Of a DNA stretch of 64,000 nucleotides, positions 17,290 through 25,791 are shown in pieces (the first letter of the stretch is position 1; the number at the start of each line of letters is the position of its first letter). Source of the stretch: Alteribacillus iranensis (lineage in GTDB: Bacteria; Bacillota; Bacilli; Bacillales; Marinococcaceae); NCBI RefSeq assembly GCF_900113025.1, contig NZ_FONT01000004.1, positions 232,849 through 296,848 on the forward strand. The letters run 5' to 3'. A program made the translations under genes and the position numbers. Under the pieces are notes generated by a model that was not told the origin of the DNA, did not search any database, and was given only the letters and a program-made list of their open reading frames with translations.

Positions 17290-18282
17290 CTATTCCCCAT
17301 TATCGGCTAACGTGGAGTCTCTAAAGGTTTTATGAATATTCTTCTCCTCAAAGCCGGAAGATTCCTCAATGATATAGAGAGGACGCTTTTTTACCTCGTC
17401 GAAAACTTTTCCAATATATAATCCAATCATACCTAAATTAGCAAACAGCAATCCTCCGACAAAGTAAATGGATACCATTAAGCTCGTCCAGCCCGGAACA
17501 GGTTTAAACATAAAGAAATACTGGTACATTAAATAAAGGCCATATATTACGGCTCCCACCGCTAAAAGAAAACCGAATTTAATAGAAAGACGAAGTGGCT
17601 TATTGGATTGGGACACAATACCGTCAATGGCCAAGTTTACCAGCTTTGATAAATTATATGATGATTTCCCGTGCACCCGCTCGTGGTGCTCTACGTTAAC
17701 AGCAGCCGTACGAAATCCCATCCATTGGATAAATAATGGAAAATTACGATTCTGTTCACGCATCTGCCTGAAATGAGACACTACTTTTCTTGAAGTGATG
17801 CTGAAGTTGGCAATGGTTGGATCTGACTTCCCTTCTGTAAAATAATCATATATTTTATAAAACATTCGGGAACTCCACTTTTTCATAAAAGTGTCACGGC
17901 GGTCATAACGTCTGGCAAAGACGACATCATACCCTTCTTGAGCTTTTGCATATAACTTTGTTATTTCTTCAGGTTGATCTTGGAGGTCACAGTCCATCAC
18001 AACCACCCAATCACCAGAAGCCTTGTCAAGACCGGCGGTAATCGCAGCATGCTGTCCAAAGTTACGGGAAAAACGTACACCGCGTATCCTGTTGTCGCGA
18101 ATAATTAATTGCTGAATGACTTCCCAAGCTTGATCGGGACTGCAATCATCCACCAGAATAACTTCAAAGTTGTTCGTTACCGTTTCTAGTGTTTCTTTCA
18201 GTCGCTTATATAATTGTATTAAGCAATCACCACACCCGTATACTGGGATCACCACAGACATATGAGGATTTTCATTCTTCAT
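17290..18282 (-). CDS. GT2 polyprenyl-phosphate glycosyltransferase (CsbB/YkoT/GtrB-like)
   Basis: Membrane-anchored family 2 glycosyltransferase, 330 residues, the same length class as CsbB/YkoT. GT-A motifs are visible: SVVIPVYG at the start, DDCSPD, and the metal-binding MDCDLQDQPEE; the segment FSITSRKVVSHFRQM and two C-terminal membrane helices (about 232-255 and 266-290) are typical of DPM1/GtrB/ArnC enzymes that transfer a sugar from a nucleotide donor to undecaprenyl phosphate on the cytoplasmic face. Its start overlaps rmlB by 11 nt, so translation is coupled. In this operon the donor should be dTDP-Fuc4N or dTDP-Fuc4NAc, a donor class not usual for this family. Confidence 0.87.
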   Translation of the reverse strand: MKNENPHMSVVIPVYGCGDCLIQLYKRLKETLETVTNNFEVILVDDCSPDQAWEVIQQLIIRDNRIRGVRFSRNFGQHAAITAGLDKASGDWVVVMDCDLQDQPEEITKLYAKAQEGYDVVFARRYDRRDTFMKKWSSRMFYKIYDYFTEGKSDPTIANFSITSRKVVSHFRQMREQNRNFPLFIQWMGFRTAAVNVEHHERVHGKSSYNLSKLVNLAIDGIVSQSNKPLRLSIKFGFLLAVGAVIYGLYLMYQYFFMFKPVPGWTSLMVSIYFVGGLLFANLGMIGLYIGKVFDEVKKRPLYIIEESSGFEEKNIHKTFRDSTLADNGE

Positions 18283-19309
18283 GGCGCAAATACCACTCCA
18301 CTGTCTTTTTTATCCCACTCTCAAAGTTCTCTTCAGGCTGCCAGTCTAGTTCAGTTTTTATCTTATTAGCGTCAATTGCATATCTGCGATCGTGACCTGG
18401 GCGATCATCTACAAATGTAATAAGATCCTTATGACTGGTGATGTGTTTATGTTTTAGTTGATGCGGACGTCTTTCGTCAAGGAGTTCGCATATTTTTTTC
18501 GCAATATACACATTCGTCCGTTCATTGTTACCGCCTATATTATAACTTTCTCCTGCCCTACCTTTTCGGTACACAAGATCAATGCCTCTGCAATGATCGT
18601 CTACGTAAAGCCAGTCACGTACATTTTTTCCATCTCCGTAAATAGGAATCTGCTCTAAATGAACTGCTTTCCTGATAATGGTAGGGATCAACTTTTCACT
18701 ATGTTGTTTCGGTCCGTAGTTGTTAGAGCAATGAGTCATAACGACATCCATACCATACGTATGATAATAGCTGCGAACTAGCATGTCAGAGCTTGCTTTA
18801 CTAGCACTATACGGACTGTTTGGCGCATAAGCAGTAGTTTCTGTAAACAAACCAGTCTCCCCAAGTGTGCCGTACACTTCATCAGTCGAAATGTGATGAA
18901 ATCTGGATGACTCGTAACCTGAATAATATTCACCTGGACGTCTCATCCAATATTTCATGGCGGTATCTAATAAAACGAAGGTTCCTTCAATATTTGTCTT
19001 AATAAATAAGTCGGGTCCGGTAATGGATCGATCCACGTGGGATTCTGCAGCAAAATGTATAACTCCTCGGATGTCCTCTTCTTTAAACAGCTTTTCTACT
19101 AGTTCTCTATCACAGATGTCTCCTTCGACGAGGCGATAGTTAGGATATTTCTTGAGTTTTTCTTCTTCGGTGCGGTTGGCGGCGTAGGTCATCTTATCTA
19201 GGTTCACTATTCGGGTATCCGGATACTTTTCCGCAAAGTAATGAATGAAATGCAGACCTATAAAACCAGCACCGCCTGTCACTAATAGAGTTTGATGGTT
19301 GTTCCTCAT
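18272..19309 (-). CDS. rmlB: dTDP-glucose 4,6-dehydratase RmlB
   Basis: Short-chain dehydrogenase-type enzyme (345 residues) converting dTDP-glucose to dTDP-4-keto-6-deoxyglucose with bound NAD. Seen in the sequence: [10 protein letters not shown] nucleotide loop near the N-terminus, [11 protein letters not shown], the ISTDEVYG segment with catalytic Asp-Glu, the YSASKASSD Tyr-x-x-x-Lys pair, and [14 protein letters not shown]. All are canonical for RmlB/RfbB. The start codon overlaps the rmlA stop by 4 nt (ATGA). Second gene of the operon. Its product feeds WecE here, since rmlC/rmlD are not present nearby. Confidence 0.96.
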   Translation of the reverse strand: MRNNHQTLLVTGGAGFIGLHFIHYFAEKYPDTRIVNLDKMTYAANRTEEEKLKKYPNYRLVEGDICDRELVEKLFKEEDIRGVIHFAAESHVDRSITGPDLFIKTNIEGTFVLLDTAMKYWMRRPGEYYSGYESSRFHHISTDEVYGTLGETGLFTETTAYAPNSPYSASKASSDMLVRSYYHTYGMDVVMTHCSNNYGPKQHSEKLIPTIIRKAVHLEQIPIYGDGKNVRDWLYVDDHCRGIDLVYRKGRAGESYNIGGNNERTNVYIAKKICELLDERRPHQLKHKHITSHKDLITFVDDRPGHDRRYAIDANKIKTELDWQPEENFESGIKKTVEWYLRHEE

Positions 19310-20232
19310 TTCATCAATTCCATTCTGTACGCCTCGTTGGAGTTAGACAAATATGCCATGTGCTCCGACCGTTCTGCGACTTTCAAGAGATATTTTTTGT
19401 AATCACTGTTTTTCATCCCGGCCACCCGCTGCATGAGTTGCTCTTTACTAATATAATTCATATAAAATGCAATCTCTTCCAAACAAGCTACTTTGAATCC
19501 TTGACGTTTCTCGACCGTTTCAATGAATTGCGAGGCATCAAACAGAGATTCCGGCGTCCCCGTATCCAGCCAAGCAAACCCTCGGCCAAGAAGTTCGACG
19601 TGCAATGTTCCTTTTTCTAAATAAGCTTTATTAATATCAGTAATTTCCAATTCTCCCCGGGCAGACGGACGAATGGTTTTGGCAATGTCTATTACGTCAT
19701 TATCGTAAAAATATAAACCGGTCACCGCAAAATCTGATTTCGGCTTCTTCGGTTTTTCTTCTAAAGATTTCACCCGTAAATCTTCGTCGAACTCTACAAC
19801 TCCATATCTTTCCGGCTGACTTACGCGATATCCAAAGACAGTAGCTCCTTCTTTTCGAGTAGCTGCCTTTTTTAAAAGAGGGGTGAAACCTTGTCCATAG
19901 AAAATATTATCTCCTAAAATTAAAGCCACATCCTCATTTCCAATAAATGACTCTCCAATTTTAAAAGCTTCTGCCAAACCATTAGGGGAAGCTTGTTCCT
20001 TATAAGACAATGAAATACCAAATTGGCTTCCATCCCCGAGAAGTTCCTGAAATCTCGGTGTGTCCTTCGGAGTGGAAATAATTAAAATCTCTTTAATCCC
20101 CGATAGCATGAGTACAGATAACGGGTAAAAAATCATTGGTTTATCATAAACAGGAAGCATTTGTTTTGAAATTGATTTGGTCATCGGGTAAAGCCTTGAA
20201 CCGCTTCCACCAGCTAGTACAATTCCTTTCAT
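19306..20232 (-). CDS. rmlA: Glucose-1-phosphate thymidylyltransferase RmlA
   Basis: Nucleotidyltransferase of 308 residues joining glucose-1-phosphate and dTTP to dTDP-glucose, the first committed step of the sugar pathway. The activated-sugar motif [17 protein letters not shown] at the N-terminus, [13 protein letters not shown] with the metal-binding Asp, the [21 protein letters not shown] block and [15 protein letters not shown] are diagnostic of the RmlA/RfbA short family. GGGAGGT precedes the ATG. It is the first gene of the operon; about 200 nt of AT-rich DNA separates it from the divergent TIGR00266 gene, so both promoters should lie there. Confidence 0.96.
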   Translation of the reverse strand: MKGIVLAGGSGSRLYPMTKSISKQMLPVYDKPMIFYPLSVLMLSGIKEILIISTPKDTPRFQELLGDGSQFGISLSYKEQASPNGLAEAFKIGESFIGNEDVALILGDNIFYGQGFTPLLKKAATRKEGATVFGYRVSQPERYGVVEFDEDLRVKSLEEKPKKPKSDFAVTGLYFYDNDVIDIAKTIRPSARGELEITDINKAYLEKGTLHVELLGRGFAWLDTGTPESLFDASQFIETVEKRQGFKVACLEEIAFYMNYISKEQLMQRVAGMKNSDYKKYLLKVAERSEHMAYLSNSNEAYRMELMK

Positions 20233-20436
20233 TCATCATACCTCCCTTATCCTCTAAACTACCTCTATATTTCCTCTTTATCAAATGTAAAAACCTAAAA
20301 ATATTTAACATTCATTTTACAAAAATATTACATCCCCTCCATAGTTTCACTTATTTTGAAAAGGAATGAGCAGAAACTAACGCGAATTATTAAACGAGGT
20401 TATGTTAGTTTTTACGTTTGAAAGGAGTGGGATACG

Positions 20437-21237
20437 ATGAATAATCATGAAATTGATTACAAACTGCTCGGAGACGATATGCAGTTTGTTGAGGTAGAAC
20501 TGGATCCGGAAGAAACCGTTATTGCCGAAGCTGGGAGCTTAATGATGATGAACGACAATATCAGAATGGAAACAATCTTTGGGGACGGATCCAATGAATC
20601 AAGCGTGAGCGGGATTATGGGAAAGCTCATCGGAGCGGGGAAAAGAGTGATAACTGGGGAAAGTCTATTCATGACCGCTTTTACGAACGAGGGAACAGAA
20701 AAAAGCCATGTCTCTTTTGCATCCCCTTATCCAGGTAAGATTGTACCTGTTGATTTAAGCGAAGTGGGTGGAAAAATTATTTGCCAAAAAGATGCTTTTT
20801 TAGCAGCAGCCAAAGGAGTATCTGTTGGGGTTGAATTCCAAAAGAAACTGGGTACCGGCTTCTTTGGTGGAGAAGGGTTTATTATGCAAAAGCTCGAAGG
20901 GGACGGCATGGCATTTGTTCATGCAGGAGGTACAATACATGAGAAGAAACTAGAAGCAGGAGAAGTACTTAAAGTGGATACCGGTTGTCTTGCCGCTATG
21001 ACAGGAGATGTGGATTACAACATTGAGTTTGTAGGAGGAATTAAAACTGCATTATTTGGCGGGGAAGGTATCTTTTTTGCTACCTTACGCGGCCCCGGTA
21101 CAGTATGGGTTCAGTCTCTTCCATTCAGCCGATTAGCCAGCCGTGTGTTTGCTGCTATGCCGCAAGAAGGCGGATCTAAGGGCGAGGGAAGTATTGCTCG
21201 CGGCCTTTATGATATTTTCGGAGGAGACCGAAGATAA
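20437..21237 (+). CDS. TIGR00266/AIM24 family protein
   Basis: A 266-residue beta-rich protein of the TIGR00266 (DUF124, AIM24) family. Repeated Gly-rich hairpins are visible: [15 protein letters not shown], a [11 protein letters not shown] segment, [19 protein letters not shown], and a second [22 protein letters not shown], which gives the internal pseudo-repeat typical of this trimeric beta-prism fold. AAAGGAGTGGG precedes the ATG by 6 nt. Function is unknown in bacteria; members are often stress-linked. It is monocistronic, divergent from the sugar operon, and shares a terminator with the convergent CoA-transferase gene. Confidence 0.87.
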   Translation: MNNHEIDYKLLGDDMQFVEVELDPEETVIAEAGSLMMMNDNIRMETIFGDGSNESSVSGIMGKLIGAGKRVITGESLFMTAFTNEGTEKSHVSFASPYPGKIVPVDLSEVGGKIICQKDAFLAAAKGVSVGVEFQKKLGTGFFGGEGFIMQKLEGDGMAFVHAGGTIHEKKLEAGEVLKVDTGCLAAMTGDVDYNIEFVGGIKTALFGGEGIFFATLRGPGTVWVQSLPFSRLASRVFAAMPQEGGSKGEGSIARGLYDIFGGDRR

Positions 21238-21361
21238 ATTAAAAATGTGATTTAATTATATCCTGTGACAGGAAAGCAGACTCTGACTTTCCTCATAGAG
21301 TAAATTACATGTTTCATTCACTCATGCATAAGTTACTTGCCCTCACAACAAGAATTTCCTC

Positions 21362-21377
21362 TGTTTCACATGAAACA
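21362..21377. promoter_or_regulatory. parS-like 16-mer (putative ParB/Spo0J site)
   Basis: TGTTTCACATGAAACA differs from the parS consensus TGTTNCACGTGAAACA at one central position. It lies in a 266-nt intergenic region between convergent genes, where neither gene needs an operator. A single site with a central mismatch is weak evidence, and the distance from the origin is unknown. Confidence 0.4.
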
Positions 21378-21436
21378 TGGAGGCAAATTTCTTATATCTC
21401 TTAAAGTTTTCTCTCTAAGAACAAAACGTAGTATTA

Positions 21437-21484
21437 AAAACGCACTTCCGATATCATTTTGATAATCAGAAGTGCGTTTTAATT
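21437..21484. terminator. Bidirectional terminator
   Basis: AAAACGCACTTC pairs with GAAGTGCGTTTT around an AT-rich loop, with A-run and T-run flanks on the two sides. It separates the convergent TIGR00266 and CoA-transferase genes. Confidence 0.85.
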
Positions 21485-21506
21485 TTATCCTCATTTTGAT
21501 GATTCA

Positions 21507-23027
21507 TTATCCTGAATACTGTGGTGTTTTTTCAAGCATTGTTCCGTTATTCGCAAAATTTGTATGCCAGGAAAATGCTTTTTCTAGCACGTGTGGGGTT
21601 TGACCGCCGCGCTTACAGGCTTCTTCAAAATAATTTAGTAATTGTTCCCGATACATAGGATGAGCACAATTTTTAATGATGACCGGCGGACGCTCTATTG
21701 GCGCTAACCCGCGCAAATCAGCATATCCTTGTTCTGTCACGATAACATCTACGTCATGCTCGGTATGGTCTACATGTGATACAAACGGCACAACGCTAGA
21801 TATATTTCCATTTTTCGCAATCGATTTCGTTACAAATATGGACAGTTTTGAATTTCGGGCAAAGTCTCCTGACCCGCCGATGCCATTCATCATTTTCGTA
21901 CCGGAAACATGAGTGGAATTTATATTTCCATAAATGTCAAATTCAAGGGCTGTATTAATAGCGATAAGTCCTAAACGACGAATAATCTCAGGATGGTTTG
22001 AAAATTCTTGCGGACGTAAAACCAATCGATCTTTGTAACGATCTAAGTCAGACAACAATCCCTCAAGCTTTGTTTCTGAAAGCGTAATGGAGCAACCAGA
22101 AGCAAATCTGACTTTACCGGCATCCAGTAAATCAAATACAGCATCTTGCAAGACTTCAGAATAAACTTCCAGATCTGTAAATTCGGATTCGAGCAATCCG
22201 TGAAGAACAGCATTCGCTACGGAACCAATCCCAGATTGCAGAGGTGCAAGATTCTTCGGTAGACGTCCTTCTTTGTTTTCTTTTCTCAAAAATTGAATAA
22301 GATGGTCTGCCATCGTCGCTGTTTCTTCATCAGGAGGAACAATGGTAGACGGACTATCTTGCTGATTGGTTAACACAATTCCTTTTACTTTATCTAAATC
22401 TACTGGAATTCCTTGCGTTCCTATTCTATCGTCCACGTGTTGCAAAGGTATCGGATTCCGCTCGCCTTGTTTTCCTAATTCATAAATGTCGTGCATTCCT
22501 TCTAAAGCAAGAGGCTGCGCTTCATTTAATTCAACAATCACTGTCTTCGCTTTTTCTACGAAAATAGAAGAGTTACCTACAGAAGTTGTCGGAATAATGA
22601 AACCATCTTCCGTGATAGAAACCGCTTCCACAATTGCAACGTCCACTGCCTCCAAGGCATCATTGCGTAAATACTCAGCGGTATGCGATAAATGCTGGTC
22701 TACGAAATACATGTCGCCTTCATTTATTTTTTTTCTCATCACGCTATCCGCCTGGAACGGTAAGCGTTTATTAACAATCCCAGCTTCCGCCATTAGTCGG
22801 TCTACATCCGACCCTAGAGAAGCACCTGTATATACATTCACTTTTAGATTCTCTTTTTTTGCTCGTTCCACGAGTGCCAGCGGAACTGCTTTTGCATCGC
22901 CTGCTCGGGTGAAACCGCTTAAGCCAAGCGTCATTCCATCCTCAATCCATGACGCCGCAATCTGGCGGGAAACCACACGATTCTGGAGGTCTGCGTGACG
23001 CACACGCTCCTTAATGCTATTTTCCAC
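21507..23027 (-). CDS. Acetyl-CoA hydrolase/transferase family CoA-transferase (succinyl-CoA:acetate type)
   Basis: Cytoplasmic class I-like CoA-transferase of 506 residues, closest to the AarC/ScpC/Cat1 group that moves CoA between succinate and acetate or propionate. Seen in the sequence: the catalytic glutamate Glu291 in VYSEVLQD, the oxyanion GGSGDFARN loop (about residues 392-400), HVSGTKMMNGIGG and VTEQGYADLRGLAP. GTG at 23027 with GAGGG six bases upstream is the likely start. A LytTR-type regulator gene lies 283 nt upstream on the same strand and may control it. The likely role is acetate or propionate metabolism; the true acyl pair cannot be fixed from sequence. Confidence 0.88.
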   Translation of the reverse strand: MENSIKERVRHADLQNRVVSRQIAASWIEDGMTLGLSGFTRAGDAKAVPLALVERAKKENLKVNVYTGASLGSDVDRLMAEAGIVNKRLPFQADSVMRKKINEGDMYFVDQHLSHTAEYLRNDALEAVDVAIVEAVSITEDGFIIPTTSVGNSSIFVEKAKTVIVELNEAQPLALEGMHDIYELGKQGERNPIPLQHVDDRIGTQGIPVDLDKVKGIVLTNQQDSPSTIVPPDEETATMADHLIQFLRKENKEGRLPKNLAPLQSGIGSVANAVLHGLLESEFTDLEVYSEVLQDAVFDLLDAGKVRFASGCSITLSETKLEGLLSDLDRYKDRLVLRPQEFSNHPEIIRRLGLIAINTALEFDIYGNINSTHVSGTKMMNGIGGSGDFARNSKLSIFVTKSIAKNGNISSVVPFVSHVDHTEHDVDVIVTEQGYADLRGLAPIERPPVIIKNCAHPMYREQLLNYFEEACKRGGQTPHVLEKAFSWHTNFANNGTMLEKTPQYSG

Positions 23028-23270
23028 ACCAATCCCTCATTTCATTGTTGTTTTTTCACTATTTTATCAGTGTTTTTTGGCGATTTCTTGTCTTTTTGTA
23101 TGAAAGGGCTTAATTTGTGATCGAAACAGAAATATATCGGACGAAGCAGAAAAGCATGTACTCAACTGACAAAAAAACAGAAAGCACCCACCGTAATGTT
23201 AAGACGATCGACCCGATATCATCTGAATGGACTGTTCGCTGTAGATGTTATGATTCCCTAACTTTATAAT

Positions 23271-23299
23271 AAAAAAACTGCTCTCATCTTTAAGAGCAG
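23271..23299 (-). terminator. Terminator after the LytTR gene
   Basis: On the minus strand CTGCTCT pairs with AGAGCAG, followed by seven T. It isolates the LytTR gene from the CoA-transferase gene downstream. Confidence 0.87.
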
Positions 23300-23310
23300 T
23301 CTTCCTCCTA

Positions 23311-23961
23311 TTAAAAACCGAGCCTTTTTCTAAATACTCTAGCGTACGTTTGACTGACAGGTACTTTTAACCCATCCTTCATAATAAGCAAAAACGTTGA
23401 GTGAGAATCAGGCTGTATCTCTTCAATGTAATGAACGTTAATAATATAAGAACGGTGACACCGTAAAAACGTTTCGTCAGGGAGCAGGAACTCCAGTTCA
23501 CTCAAAGTATATTTATTCGTTCCCATTCCTTTTACGGACTGTACCCACGTCTTTCTATTCTGGGCTTCTAAATATATGATATCTTGCAGCGTTGTCGGTT
23601 TCCAAGTGTCCCCTGTGCGAACCGTTAACACATTCGAAAGAGGCTTCCCATAACTGGCTGGCAAAATAGCAGTTACACAGCCTTTTGGATTACCTTCATC
23701 CAGAATGGGGACCGATGTACCGAAATAAGGTACTCCAAAGACTTGACTGCTTACTTTCTGTGACATTTTCCGTTGAACTGCCAGCGCTTGATAAGTCACT
23801 GTATTTTCATTTATTTTGTCGCCTGGTCTAATTTTTAAGTCGATGATTTTGCTTGGTTTATAGTAAATAAAATGGTCGGGATCCGCTATAGCGTAAGAGG
23901 TCTCTTTTGGTAACAATTCTTCGAAGCTTTCAATCAATGATGTGATAGAAACATCAACCAC
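23311..23961 (-). CDS. LytTR-family transcriptional regulator with N-terminal sensor-like domain
   Basis: A 216-residue DNA-binding protein. Residues about 115-214 form a LytTR domain: DIIYLEAQNRKTWV, the SELEFLLPDETFLRCHRSYIIN core and VPVSQTYARVFRKRLGF. Residues 1-105 resemble a PAS-like ligand-binding module (YAIADPDHFIYYKPSKIIDLKI, then FGVPYFGTSVPILD), with no receiver domain, so it is not a normal two-component response regulator. The start is a GTG at 23961 with AAGGAGTGGG upstream. Similar one-component LytTR proteins are often placed next to the genes they control; the CoA-transferase downstream is the obvious target, though a terminator separates them. The signal is unknown. Confidence 0.82.
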   Translation of the reverse strand: MVDVSITSLIESFEELLPKETSYAIADPDHFIYYKPSKIIDLKIRPGDKINENTVTYQALAVQRKMSQKVSSQVFGVPYFGTSVPILDEGNPKGCVTAILPASYGKPLSNVLTVRTGDTWKPTTLQDIIYLEAQNRKTWVQSVKGMGTNKYTLSELEFLLPDETFLRCHRSYIINVHYIEEIQPDSHSTFLLIMKDGLKVPVSQTYARVFRKRLGF

Positions 23962-24024
23962 TATATACCCACTCCTTGTTATTCTCTACTTAAAATAATA
24001 TCGAAAAAAGGAAAAGAGAGCAAC

Positions 24025-24047
24025 AAAAAGCCGCCCATTAGAGCGGC
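24025..24047 (-). terminator. Terminator after the squalene/phytoene synthase-like gene
   Basis: On the minus strand GCCGCTC and GGGCGGC pair around a short loop, followed by TTTTTG, 7 nt beyond the stop codon. Confidence 0.82.
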
Positions 24048-24053
24048 ATCCTG

Positions 24054-24875
24054 TTACGATTCACTTTTCACTTGTTCTACAGCTGCTTCTACTTCCGTTC
24101 GAGTCATTTTCTCTTGCCCCCGCTCTAACGCTTTGAGTGTTCTCTTTGCAAGAACAAGCGGGATCTTACAAAAGAGACGAATGTTTCTTGTATGGAGTTC
24201 TTTCATATAGTCATCGGCTAGTCTTAAATTCCTGCGGGCGTATTGAAACATGTCCTCCCGGCTCCAATGTTCAGGGAAAAACTCCACGCCTCGCTCATAA
24301 TCTTCCTCTTGATTCCGAAGAATGTTCACGGACTGCAGGCCACGCCCGAACGCGATTGCTAAATCCCGATCAGTGCTTGTGCCATTATACCACTCCCATA
24401 TATCGGACAGCATCACACCAACGAGTCCTGCTACATAGTAGGTATAGTTATCAAGATCGTCCTCTGTATTAATGTTCCAGTTCTTTTTCACCCAATCTGC
24501 CATGCCCTGAGCCATAATACTCGTTGACTCTTGTACTTTCTCTCTAATTTCTTGCGGGCAAAATGCAATCCAATCACCGAGACGCCGAGTCACTTCAGGA
24601 AAATCAGATGCATACGGCTCTATTAAAGATTCATATGCTTGCCGGTCAAACCTTTGGCTTAGCAATTTGCTCGTTTCTCTCAACAAATGCTCCTTCGGTT
24701 CAGGTGCTAACCCTTCATGATCTTCTATTTCATCTATCGCACGCATGCACAAGTACGCAGATGCCACGGTCTTCTTTAATACCGGGACGAGTGAATTAAT
24801 AGGTATGTAAAATGTCCTGCTTGTTTCTTTTAAAACCCGCATCGCTTCTTTTTGAAGCTTGGATTGATTACCCAA
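24054..24875 (-). CDS. Squalene/phytoene synthase family protein (YisP-like)
   Basis: All-alpha trans-isoprenyl diphosphate synthase-fold protein of 273 residues. The substrate-binding SRTFYIP segment, first acidic motif CMRAIDEIEDH and second motif SVNILRNQEEDYERG are visible; in the second, the first aspartate of the usual DxxxD is Asn, giving NQEED. Such a change is expected to alter head-to-head condensation, and the B. subtilis relative YisP is reported to act as a farnesyl diphosphate phosphatase rather than a squalene synthase. The start is a TTG at 24875, preceded by AAGGAGGAGA with 5-nt spacing; the frame extends six codons upstream through that site. Hydroxysqualene/squalene formation, C30 carotenoid synthesis or FPP phosphatase activity remain possible. 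No desaturase or cyclase gene is nearby. Confidence 0.8.
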   Translation of the reverse strand: MGNQSKLQKEAMRVLKETSRTFYIPINSLVPVLKKTVASAYLCMRAIDEIEDHEGLAPEPKEHLLRETSKLLSQRFDRQAYESLIEPYASDFPEVTRRLGDWIAFCPQEIREKVQESTSIMAQGMADWVKKNWNINTEDDLDNYTYYVAGLVGVMLSDIWEWYNGTSTDRDLAIAFGRGLQSVNILRNQEEDYERGVEFFPEHWSREDMFQYARRNLRLADDYMKELHTRNIRLFCKIPLVLAKRTLKALERGQEKMTRTEVEAAVEQVKSES

Positions 24876-24952
24876 CGCTGTCTCCTCCTTCAATAAGCTG
24901 AGGTAAAGTTGAGTATATCAGAAAATGATATTTTTTTATACACGCACCGCTG

Positions 24953-25726
24953 CTATGTCTTTACATAAAAGAAGGAATGCTTCAATTGCAAACCATATTC
25001 TTGTGGTTGAAAAATCTGTTCGGTATTCCCAACAAATAATAGCCCTCCGGTACGTAGGGATCGAGAAAATTTCTGATATAGTTTCTTCTTCGTGTCTTCC
25101 GTAAAATAAATCATCACATTCCGACAGACAATGAGATCAAACCCTGTATCAAAAGGATCTGATAATAGATTCTGCTGTTTAAATGTCACATACTGTTTGA
25201 GCTCATGTAAAACGTTATAATAACCATCGTCTTTGTTAAAAAAATTATTTTTATCGTCCGGTGATAACTCTTTTAGTGATTCTTTGTTATACTTGCCTCT
25301 TTTCGCGTGGTCAAGTGCCTTTTCATCCAAGTCGGTCGCGAGAATGTGAAAATCGTTTATGGATGGTATGGAATGAAGCAACATAGCTAATGAGTAGGGT
25401 TCTTCCCCCGTAGAACAGGCAGCTGACCACACTTTTATCTTGGAGCGCCCCGCGGTCAATAAAGGAAGCTCTTTCTCTAGTACCGTCCATTGTGGTTTGT
25501 TTCGGAAAAAATGAGTAACATTGATGGTTATTCGTTCTAAAAATTCATCGAACAACGCCTGGTCTCTTTCCATTGAGGTATAGTAATCTTTAAAGGTGTG
25601 AAAACCACGGCGGTCCCGTAAAGAAGTTAACCGCCTTTTCATTTGGTTTTCTTTATACTGAGACAAATCTACGCCTGCCTTCTCTTTTACTTTCATCTTA
25701 AAAGCCTGAAAATCATCAACTTTCAT
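24953..25726 (-). CDS. cheR: Chemotaxis protein methyltransferase CheR
   Basis: SAM-dependent methyltransferase (257 residues) that methylates glutamates of chemoreceptors. The N-terminal helical CheR_N domain (about 1-75) is followed by the catalytic domain with the SAM loop WSAACSTGEEPYSLAM, the ATDLDEKAL segment and DLIVCRNVMIYF. The start at 25726 is set by AAGGAGAAACC upstream; the frame is open much further but overlaps cheA out of register. It is the third gene of cheW-cheA-cheR, 65 nt after cheA. No cheB methylesterase is visible in the window. Confidence 0.94.
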   Translation of the reverse strand: MKVDDFQAFKMKVKEKAGVDLSQYKENQMKRRLTSLRDRRGFHTFKDYYTSMERDQALFDEFLERITINVTHFFRNKPQWTVLEKELPLLTAGRSKIKVWSAACSTGEEPYSLAMLLHSIPSINDFHILATDLDEKALDHAKRGKYNKESLKELSPDDKNNFFNKDDGYYNVLHELKQYVTFKQQNLLSDPFDTGFDLIVCRNVMIYFTEDTKKKLYQKFSRSLRTGGLLFVGNTEQIFQPQEYGLQLKHSFFYVKT

Positions 25727-25791
25727 GTTGGTTTCTCCTTCTTTACGTACCTTTCTCTGACGTGGAGGACGATGGTAAAAATCACCTGACT

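Noticed and set aside
20409-20436. SigB-like promoter (GTTTTT...GGGATA) before the TIGR00266 gene
   Set aside because: The GGGATA would overlap the ribosome site and lie within 3 nt of the start codon, so it cannot be a -10 element for this gene.
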